Shown in pieces: positions 1 to 4,502 of a DNA stretch of 5,060 nucleotides; position 1 is the stretch's first letter; each line of letters opens with the position of its first letter. The position numbers were made by a program, and so were the translations under genes. The notes under the pieces were generated by a model that worked only from the letters and a program-made list of their open reading frames with translations, made no database searches and was not told where the DNA came from. The stretch is taken from contig JAISSL010000103.1 in NCBI GenBank assembly GCA_031273145.1, forward strand, positions 1-5,060, read 5' to 3'. The DNA comes from Zoogloeaceae bacterium. GTDB taxonomy: Bacteria; Pseudomonadota; Gammaproteobacteria; Burkholderiales; Rhodocyclaceae.

Positions 1-14
1 TGGGAGTATCCAAC

Positions 15-422
15 ATGTCCGGGAAAAGCGGGATTTTGTATCGGTTCCGGCATTTCTGCGGCAATCTGGCAGAGGCGGCGCGTGACCGCCTCTCCCTCTT
101 TGCCAACGAAGTGGAAGAAGCGCACATCCTGATTGTCGATAGTTTTCTGCGCGCCCTGCTTGCGTATTTCTGCCTGATGATGGCGCTGGTGCTGACGACG
201 CTCTTCCTGATCCTCGCTTTCCCGGAACATCAATTGCTGATAGCCGCGCTGCTTGCCGCGCTTTTCTTCATCGCGGCGTTTTCGTTGGGATTCGCAAGCC
301 GATCGGCTCTTTCGCGCAAGAAGTTCTTTGCCGCGTCTATTGCGGAACTGGACGAAGATATCCGCGCCCTGCGCGGCGAACCCGCTACTTCCGATGCACC
401 CAAGACTTCCCAGCCTCTTTGA
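15..422 (+). CDS. YqjE-like phage holin family membrane protein (DUF1469)
   Basis: The 135-residue product resembles the YqjE/DUF1469 (Phage_holin_3_6) family of small inner-membrane proteins. The family is common in proteobacteria and its exact role is unsettled. Visible in the sequence are an amphipathic N-terminal segment rich in Arg and Glu (residues 10-37), two hydrophobic membrane segments (about 45-69 and 73-94), and a charged cytoplasmic-type tail containing SRKKF and ELDEDIRAL. That tail is typical of the family. The ATG at 15 is preceded by GGGAG at 2-6 with 8-base spacing, which supports the start. The gene overlaps the next one by 29 bases, so the two are probably cotranscribed. 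Despite the family name there are no phage genes around it, and lysis is not implied. The family call rests on architecture and recalled similarity. Confidence 0.82.
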   Translation: MSGKSGILYRFRHFCGNLAEAARDRLSLFANEVEEAHILIVDSFLRALLAYFCLMMALVLTTLFLILAFPEHQLLIAALLAALFFIAAFSLGFASRSALSRKKFFAASIAELDEDIRALRGEPATSDAPKTSQPL

Positions 423-711
423 GGAGCGCGGATTTATCCGCGCCCGCATTGCCGCCCAGCGCAAAATGCTGGTCGGACAGGGCGAGGTCGTCGGGCGTCT
501 GTGCGCCGTAGGTGATGCCGTCTACACCGTGACGCGCTGGGTCAGGGCGCACTGGCTTGACCTTGGGCTGGTGAGCTGCGCGGCGGTGCTCATCCTGCGC
601 CCGAAGCATTTTCCATATCTGTTTCGCTGGGGACGACGCGCCTTCGGCCTGTGGCGCATAGGGAAAAAACTCTTCTCCCGCTTCGTCATCCTGCGCTTTT
701 TTCCCGGCTGA
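394..711 (+). CDS. YqjK-like family protein
   Basis: This 105-residue protein starts inside the end of the YqjE-like gene, in another frame. It matches the layout of the YqjK-like family, which usually follows yqjE. It has an N-terminal ERGFIRARIAAQR segment, as in the family's Arg/Gln-rich helix, then a central WVRAHW and one hydrophobic stretch (about residues 53-63, DLGLVSCAAVLIL). Near the C-terminus lies the conserved RWGRRAFGLWRIGKKL, comparable to WARRGFGVW in E. coli YqjK. The open frame extends upstream to 253, but that part is antisense-free overlap with the YqjE-like coding region, so the ATG at 394 is preferred. No strong Shine-Dalgarno sequence is visible, which suggests translation coupled to the upstream gene. 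The function is unknown; the protein is probably membrane-associated. Confidence 0.75.
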   Translation: MHPRLPSLFEERGFIRARIAAQRKMLVGQGEVVGRLCAVGDAVYTVTRWVRAHWLDLGLVSCAAVLILRPKHFPYLFRWGRRAFGLWRIGKKLFSRFVILRFFPG

Positions 712-721
712 CTATCAGCCG
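705..721 (+). other. Perfect 7-bp hairpin over the end of the YqjK-like gene
   Basis: CGGCTGA at 705-711 pairs perfectly with TCAGCCG at 715-721 around a CTA loop. The left arm includes the TGA stop codon of the YqjK-like gene. No T-run follows on the plus strand, and the T-run at 697-702 lies on the wrong side, so it is not a standard intrinsic terminator in either direction. It may be a weak 3' end stabiliser or pause structure, or it may arise by chance. Confidence 0.3.
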
Positions 722-771
722 CCGTTCCCTATCGTAGAAGCCAACCCACCCCTTATTGCAGAGACGAACGC

Positions 772-1617
772 ATGACGCTTACCTTTACAAAAATGCACGG
801 CTGCGGCAACGACTATATTTATTTCAACTGCTTTGACAAGGCTATTCCTGCCCCGGAATCGCTGGCGATTGCGCTCTCCGACCGGCATACCGGCATTGGC
901 GGCGATGGCATCGTCCTGATTCTGCGCTCCGATCACGCCACGGCAGACGCGAAGATGCGGATGTTCAACATGGATGGCAGCGAAGGCAACATGTGCGGCA
1001 ACGCGATTCGTTGCGTCGCAAAATATCTGTACGATAACGGGATGGTCGGCAAGCCCAGGATGCGGATTGAGACCTTGAGCGGCATAAAGGAACTCTTCCT
1101 GACGGTTGAGCATGGCAAGGTATCGTCCGTCCAGGTGGATATGGGTTGCGCCGAATTGCGGCCTGAAAAAATCCCGGTTCGCCTGCCCGGCGAGCATGTG
1201 GTCGCAAGGACGGTAACGGTTGGCGAGCGAGACTATGCGATTACCTGCGTTTCGATGGGCAATCCGCATACCGTGGTGTTCTGCAAGGACGTGGCTACGC
1301 TTGACGTGCATGGAATCGGCCTGTTGTTTGAGCATCATCCGCTGTTTCCCGACCGGGTCAATACGGAATTTGTCGAGGTCGTTGCCAGAAATCACCTGAA
1401 AATGCGGGTGTGGGAGCGCGGCAGCGGGGAGACTCTGGCTTGCGGCACGGGCGCATGCGCTTCAGCGGTCGCCGCCGTTCTGAACGGACATGGCGACAAG
1501 GATATGGACATTGAAGTCCATCTTCCCGGCGGCATCCTGACCGTTCAATACACAGATGAAACCGTCTATATGACGGGCAATTGCGTGACCGTATTTGAAG
1601 GAACCGTGGAAGTTTGA
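772..1617 (+). CDS. dapF: Diaminopimelate epimerase
   Basis: The product interconverts LL- and meso-diaminopimelate without a cofactor, in the cytoplasm. It supplies meso-DAP for peptidoglycan and, after decarboxylation, lysine. The 281-residue length is normal for the family. The two catalytic cysteines are both present: Cys75 in NMDGSEGNMCGNAIRC and Cys224 in GSGETLACGTGACAS. Other family motifs are KMHGCGNDY near the N-terminus, DRHTGIGGDGIVLI (37-50), SMGNPH (161-166), NTEFV (197-201) and MRVWERGSGET (211-221). The details KMHGCGNDYIYFNCF, GGDGIVLI and GNAIRC are those I associate with clostridial, Bacteroidetes and deltaproteobacterial DapF. Beta- and gammaproteobacterial enzymes usually show KMHGLGNDF, GFDQLL and GNGARC. 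The ATG at 772 has only a weak GAGA at 761-764 ahead of it. dapL follows after 65 bases and catalyses the preceding pathway step. Confidence 0.97.
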   Translation: MTLTFTKMHGCGNDYIYFNCFDKAIPAPESLAIALSDRHTGIGGDGIVLILRSDHATADAKMRMFNMDGSEGNMCGNAIRCVAKYLYDNGMVGKPRMRIETLSGIKELFLTVEHGKVSSVQVDMGCAELRPEKIPVRLPGEHVVARTVTVGERDYAITCVSMGNPHTVVFCKDVATLDVHGIGLLFEHHPLFPDRVNTEFVEVVARNHLKMRVWERGSGETLACGTGACASAVAAVLNGHGDKDMDIEVHLPGGILTVQYTDETVYMTGNCVTVFEGTVEV

Positions 1618-1622
1618 AACAC

Positions 1623-1636
1623 CGGCGCAAGCGCCG
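1623..1636 (+). other. Short palindrome between dapF and dapL
   Basis: CGGCGC at 1623-1628 and GCGCCG at 1631-1636 form a perfect inverted repeat separated by AA. It can be extended by two more pairs if C1622 is bulged. It begins six bases after the dapF stop. No T-run follows, so it is at best a weak terminator or an mRNA-processing or pausing hairpin. It could also be an operator, since it sits just upstream of a TACAAT hexamer. Confidence 0.35.
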
Positions 1637-1641
1637 TGCGT

Positions 1642-1647
1642 TACAAT
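1642..1647 (+). promoter_or_regulatory. Possible -10 hexamer for dapL
   Basis: TACAAT matches the sigma-70 -10 consensus at five of six positions and lies 35 bases before the dapL ATG. It is in the only non-coding stretch between dapF and dapL. No convincing -35 is present: the nearest candidate, TTGAAA at 1614-1619, leaves a 22-base spacer, which is too long. It could give dapL its own weak promoter in addition to read-through from dapF. The match may also be chance. Confidence 0.25.
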
Positions 1648-1672
1648 CCGCCCCTGTGGGCAATCTTGTTGT

Positions 1673-1676
1673 GGAG
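1673..1676 (+). promoter_or_regulatory. dapL ribosome binding site
   Basis: GGAG lies six bases before the ATG at 1683. This site decides the dapL start: the open frame also runs back to a TTG at 1614, but that start would overlap the dapF stop and place a non-conserved Arg/Lys-rich stretch on the protein. Confidence 0.7.
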
Positions 1677-1682
1677 AAAAAC

Positions 1683-2870
1683 ATGCACATCAACCAAAAC
1701 TATCTGAACCTGAAGGACAGCTACCTGTTCTCCGTCATCGCCAAAAAAGTGAAGGAATATACGGCGACGCATCCAGACAAAAATATCATCCGCCTTGGCA
1801 TTGGCGATGTCACCCTGCCGCTGGTTCCAGTGGTTGTATCCGCTATGCAGCAGGCCGTTACGGAAATGGGCGCGGCAGAGACTTTTCGCGGGTATGGCGA
1901 AGAGCAGGGCTATGCCTTTCTGCGGCAGGCAGTTTGTGGCTATTACGGCAAAAAGGGCGTCGCCTTGCGGGACGATGAAGTTTTCATCAACGATGGCGCA
2001 AAAAGCGACCTGGGCAATATTCTTGACATTTTCTCGCCGGACAACACGGTGCTGATTCCCGACCCGGTGTATCCCGTCTATGTGGATACCAACATCATGG
2101 CGGGGCGGAAGATTATCTACATGAACGGAAATGCTGCCAATGATTTTCTGCCGCTGCCCGACAAGAACATCCGCGCGGACCTCATCTACCTCTGTTCTCC
2201 CAACAATCCGACCGGCGCGGTCTACAGCCGGGAACAGCTCAAAGCCTGGGTGGATTATGCGCTGGAAAATGACGCGGTGATTCTCTTTGATAGCGCGTAT
2301 GAAATTTTCGTGCGGGATAAAACCAAGCCTTCGAGCCTGTATCAGATTGACGGAGCCAAAGAATGCGCGATTGAATTCTGCTCGCTTTCCAAGACCGCCG
2401 GATTCACAGGAACCCGGTGCGGTTATACCGTGGTTCCGCATGAACTGAAACGGGACGGCGCGGAACTCAACAAGCTCTGGCTGCGGCGGCAGACGACGAA
2501 ATTCAACGGCGTTCCCTACATCGTGCAACGGGGCGCGGAAGCCGTTTTCAGCGATGCGGGTCTCGCGCAAATCAACGGGAATATTGATTACTACCTGCAA
2601 AACGCCCGGATTATGGCCGATACGCTGACCAAACTGGGCATCTGGTTTACGGGCGGAGAGAATTCGCCCTATATCTGGCTGAAAACACCGAACGGAATGC
2701 CATCCTGGGATTTTTTCGATTTTCTGCTTGAAAAAGCCAATGTGGTCGGCACGCCCGGTACGGGTTTTGGCGTCAATGGGGAAGGTTTTTTTCGGCTGAC
2801 CGCCTTTGGCAACCGGGAAAACGTCCTTGAAGCCATGCGGAGATTGCAAAGCGTGGGAATCGCAACATGA
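1683..2870 (+). CDS. dapL: LL-diaminopimelate aminotransferase
   Basis: This fold-type I, PLP-dependent aminotransferase converts tetrahydrodipicolinate plus glutamate directly to LL-diaminopimelate. It bypasses the acylated intermediates of the DapD-DapC-DapE route. The 395-residue product has the DapL-type N-terminus (NYLNLKDSYLFSVIAKKV) and RLGIGDVTLPL (37-47). It also has FRGYGEEQGY (68-77), PDPVYPVYVDTN (126-137), the PNNPTG motif (173-178), the cofactor-contacting Asp203 and Tyr206 in FDSAYE, and the Schiff-base Lys237 in SLSKTAGFTGTRCGY with Arg245. Arg371 in FFRLTAFG is the expected substrate carboxylate-binding arginine. The start is fixed by GGAG and by the family length. The enzyme acts just before DapF, the product of the gene immediately upstream, so the two form a functional pair. 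dapL is typical of chlamydiae, cyanobacteria, Bacteroidetes, deltaproteobacteria and some Firmicutes and archaea. In a betaproteobacterial setting it suggests horizontal acquisition (inference). Confidence 0.95.
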   Translation: MHINQNYLNLKDSYLFSVIAKKVKEYTATHPDKNIIRLGIGDVTLPLVPVVVSAMQQAVTEMGAAETFRGYGEEQGYAFLRQAVCGYYGKKGVALRDDEVFINDGAKSDLGNILDIFSPDNTVLIPDPVYPVYVDTNIMAGRKIIYMNGNAANDFLPLPDKNIRADLIYLCSPNNPTGAVYSREQLKAWVDYALENDAVILFDSAYEIFVRDKTKPSSLYQIDGAKECAIEFCSLSKTAGFTGTRCGYTVVPHELKRDGAELNKLWLRRQTTKFNGVPYIVQRGAEAVFSDAGLAQINGNIDYYLQNARIMADTLTKLGIWFTGGENSPYIWLKTPNGMPSWDFFDFLLEKANVVGTPGTGFGVNGEGFFRLTAFGNRENVLEAMRRLQSVGIAT

Positions 2871-2952
2871 GTCGCATAAATAATTATTCACGCCCATTTT
2901 GCGGCAAGAAAAAAACCGTGACGTTCTGGAGCGTTTCGCCAAGGCGCGGCAG
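2871..2952 (+). other. Junction segment downstream of dapL with no confident gene
   Basis: An ATG at 2867 overlaps the dapL stop as ATGA, a typical translational-coupling arrangement. Its frame closes after 29 codons (MSRINNYSRPFCGKKK...), at 2954-2956. In another frame, about 2908-2952 reads KNRDVLERFAKARQ, which looks like a charged N-terminal helix of a protein that does not continue. The region holds an AT-rich run (2876-2888) and an A7 tract (2909-2915). A reasonable reading is the remnant of a gene formerly coupled to dapL and cut off where the glycosyltransferase locus joins. No promoter with both boxes could be identified. Confidence 0.3.
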
Positions 2953-4050
2953 ATGAACCACATCAAATCTCCATATGGCCTCCAACCTCAAGGATGTGCA
3001 GAGGTGTCCTTTAAAAGTAGCCAAAAATCACGATTTGTTTCCCGGTTGCGCTACTACTCTGGACGCCTTTTCTCGCACCTGTGGCAAGGCAACTTCGCCG
3101 TAATCCGTGATCGTCTTGGGCTACTCTTGTCTACACTGTTTGTGCGCCGTATAAGCCTGAAAACCTTGAAAAAGCGCCTGTACAACCTGCCTTCCTCCGT
3201 TCTGATACTGGATCACGCTTTAGGCGGCGGCGCATGTCATTATAGGGAAGCCATGACACAGGATTACCTTCGACAAGGTAAAAGCGTCCTGCTATGGCAG
3301 TATATCCCGATCACGCTAGGGTTTCAGCTTCGCATTTTCTTGCCCAACGGCAAATCTTCCGCTTATGCAGTCAACCGCGAAAGCTGGGACATCCTTGCAG
3401 ATTGCCAGAATATTCATACCTTGGTTCTCAACAACATCGTTTCCTACCCTCAGCCAGAAATTATCCCAATGTGGCTGAATCCCCTGTTGAGCCGTCCTGA
3501 TATACGCTTCATTCTGCCTATCCATGATTTTTTTCTGGTCTGCCCTTCCTTCAATCTACTGAACCATCAGGGCATCTATTGTGCCATTCCACCACGCGAT
3601 TTTTGTCACAATTGCCTGCCACACATCCAGGACGCTCTGGTCAGCCTCTTTCAGGCGCACGATATTGACCTCTGGCGCGCCATCTGGGAACCTCTGTTGC
3701 ACAGAGCCGATCAGATTCTCTGTTTTTCCGAAAATACCCGAACCCTTCTGCTCCGTGCCTATCCTGCGCTTGCCACACGAGGGATCACCGTGCAACCACA
3801 TGACATGAATTACCTGCAAGGCCATTATCATTACCCGCATGGGGAAAACACATGCAACATCGCCATAATCGGCAGCATCAGCCATCACAAAGGCAGTAAA
3901 GTTTTCATGGAACTGGCTACCGCCATACAAGCGCAACGCTTCAATGTGAAGTTAACCGTCATCGGCAGCCTTAACCCCCCCCCCCCGCAAAATCCGGTCA
4001 CATTCAGAGTACTGGCCCTTACCGGCGCGATGAACTGGCTTCACTCCTGA
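2953..4050 (+). CDS. GT4-like glycosyltransferase, 5' reading frame (phase-off, truncated by C-tract)
   Basis: This frame encodes the N-terminal domain and the start of the C-terminal domain of a GT-B, family 4-like glycosyltransferase, probably acting on a surface glycan at the cytoplasmic membrane face. With Met1 at 2953, a basic leader (1-80) precedes LILDHALGGGACHYR (84-98), the glycine-rich loop that opens the N-terminal Rossmann domain. IHDFFLVCPS follows (190-199), then cysteines at 210, 218 and 221, LCFSENTRTLLLRAYPAL, and the second-domain opening IIGSISHHKGSKV (305-317). After VIGSLN the frame enters a 12-C tract, reads Pro4 and 18 unrelated residues, and stops at 4048-4050. The 365-residue product lacks the E-x7-E motif and is expected to be inactive. 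Start alternatives are TTG at 2899 and GTG at 3004. The GTG has the best ribosome site (AAGGA at 2990-2994, spacing 9) and may be the true start. Its exact donor and acceptor cannot be deduced. Confidence 0.85.
   Translation: MNHIKSPYGLQPQGCAEVSFKSSQKSRFVSRLRYYSGRLFSHLWQGNFAVIRDRLGLLLSTLFVRRISLKTLKKRLYNLPSSVLILDHALGGGACHYREAMTQDYLRQGKSVLLWQYIPITLGFQLRIFLPNGKSSAYAVNRESWDILADCQNIHTLVLNNIVSYPQPEIIPMWLNPLLSRPDIRFILPIHDFFLVCPSFNLLNHQGIYCAIPPRDFCHNCLPHIQDALVSLFQAHDIDLWRAIWEPLLHRADQILCFSENTRTLLLRAYPALATRGITVQPHDMNYLQGHYHYPHGENTCNIAIIGSISHHKGSKVFMELATAIQAQRFNVKLTVIGSLNPPPPQNPVTFRVLALTGAMNWLHS
2990..2994 (+). promoter_or_regulatory. Candidate ribosome binding site for the glycosyltransferase
   Basis: AAGGA lies nine bases before an in-frame GTG at 3004. 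This is a better Shine-Dalgarno match than the AAGGCG (2941-2946) ahead of the ATG at 2953. Using the GTG would give a protein beginning VSFKSSQKSRF (initiated with Met) and would leave 2871-2989 untranslated. Confidence 0.4.
3975..3986 (+). repeat. Poly-C tract of 12, putative phase-variation switch
   Basis: Twelve consecutive cytosines lie inside the glycosyltransferase coding sequence, exactly where homology moves from one frame (stop at 4050) to another (stop at 4313). Ten or thirteen C's would fuse the two frames into one protein. Twelve gives a stop at 4048-4050, and eleven gives a stop at 4031-4033. Long intragenic poly-C/G runs are known slipped-strand mispairing switches in surface-glycan genes, for example in Neisseria and Campylobacter. 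A homopolymer-length sequencing error would look the same. Confidence 0.85.
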
Positions 4051-4313
4051 GCCACCATAAAATCCATCTCTGCCTGATGCTTTCCATCTGTCCAGAAACA
4101 TTCTCTTATGTGACCCACGAGCTTATCAAGCTAAACGTGCCAGTTTTTTCCTTTGACCTGGGCGCACAGGGCGATGCAGTAAGAGGCTATGCATTGGGAT
4201 GTCTCCATCCAGTTTGCGATGGAACAACCTTATTGCCGATTTTGCTGGATTTCAAGGCAACTCTGGATGCTCGACTCGCTCCAGACAAAGATATAACCGA
4301 CATGCCCCTATAA
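3987..4313 (+). CDS. GT4-like glycosyltransferase, distal C-terminal reading frame
   Basis: This frame continues the glycosyltransferase after the C-tract. It opens with AKSGHIQSTGPYRRDELASL, matching the usual TGPYRRDEL-type step in this GT group. It continues HHKIHLCLMLS and PETFSYVTHE, in which the two Glu codons at 4095 and 4119 give the E-x7-E spacing of GT4 retaining enzymes (donor-sugar and phosphate contacts). Then come LNVPVFSFDLGAQGDAV, another group-typical segment, and a short variable tail ending at TAA 4311-4313. The frame has no plausible start at its beginning. The internal ATG at 4077 has no good ribosome site and would yield 78 residues starting in the middle of the domain, so it should not be read as an independent gene. 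Joined to the upstream frame with 10 or 13 C's, the full protein would be 452 or 453 residues from the ATG at 2953. Confidence 0.8.
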   Translation, partial: AKSGHIQSTGPYRRDELASLLSHHKIHLCLMLSICPETFSYVTHELIKLNVPVFSFDLGAQGDAVRGYALGCLHPVCDGTTLLPILLDFKATLDARLAPDKDITDMPL

Positions 4314-4340
4314 CCCGAACCCAAAGTGATGTTTAATCCC

Positions 4341-4443
4341 GGTAAAAGTCAATAGAGCATGAAAAGCTTGGCGAATCGTTACGGTGTTAAACCGAAAACA
4401 GTCACAAAGTGGAAGAAACGCACCTCGGTCAAGGACTTGACTG
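4341..4443 (+). mobile_element. Remnant of an IS481-type transposase N-terminus
   Basis: Read in the frame of the ATG at 4359, the segment gives SMKSLANRYGVKPKTVTKWKKRTSVKDL. This is the helix-turn-helix of IS481-family transposases, of the form SL.ALAKRYGVNPKTVAKWKKRTSV. Just upstream the same frame reads GKSQ, then TAG at 4353-4355, then SMKSL. Relatives usually have SQES here, so the TAG may be a GAG-to-TAG nonsense change. After SVKDL the similarity ends and no catalytic DDE domain follows. The open frame to 4670 is fortuitous and runs antisense into eptA. This is a short, decayed fragment of an insertion sequence. Terminal inverted repeats could not be identified with confidence. Confidence 0.6.
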
Positions 4444-4474
4444 GATTTCTGCCTACGCGGGCACGACGAGAGCA
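4440..4474. repeat. Degenerate REP/dRS3-like palindrome
   Basis: The sequence TGGATTTCTGCCTACGCGGG followed by CACGACGAGAG closely resembles the common proteobacterial intergenic repeat of the form TGGATTCCCGCCTGCGCGGG followed by AATGACG, which includes the dRS3 core ATTCCC-N8-GGGAAT. The left arm here has two C-to-T changes and the right arm has lost GGGAAT symmetry. As a result only about a 5-bp stem with two G-T pairs remains (4448-4452 with 4457-4461). It lies just past the 3' end of the convergent eptA gene, a normal position for such elements. The match is from memory. Confidence 0.35.
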
Positions 4475-4502
4475 AGCGAATCACAAGCCATTGCGGCATC
4501 GT

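Noticed and set aside
15..711. Phage lysis cassette, suggested by the holin family name
   Set aside because: The YqjE-like/YqjK-like pair is a common chromosomal arrangement, and no endolysin, spanin or other phage gene is present.
697..721. Intrinsic terminator after the YqjK-like gene
   Set aside because: The T-run lies before the stem rather than after it on the plus strand, and becomes an A-run after the stem on the minus strand.
715..1395. Minus-strand open frame of 226 codons
   Set aside because: It overlaps dapF in antisense. It has no ribosome site or recognisable motif, while dapF is unambiguous.
2844..2890. Promoter for the glycosyltransferase (TTGCAA at 2844 with the AT-rich run at 2876-2888)
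   Set aside because: The spacer between the possible -35 and any -10-like hexamer is about 27 bases, too long for sigma-70.
1641..2966. Long minus-strand open frame of 441 codons
   Set aside because: It is wholly antisense to dapL, whose catalytic motifs are intact. The translated protein has no recognisable domain and is a shadow of GC-rich codon bias.
4077..4313. Independent small gene of 78 codons
   Set aside because: Its frame is open well upstream, with glycosyltransferase-like sequence back to the C-tract. The ATG lacks a ribosome site and lies mid-domain.
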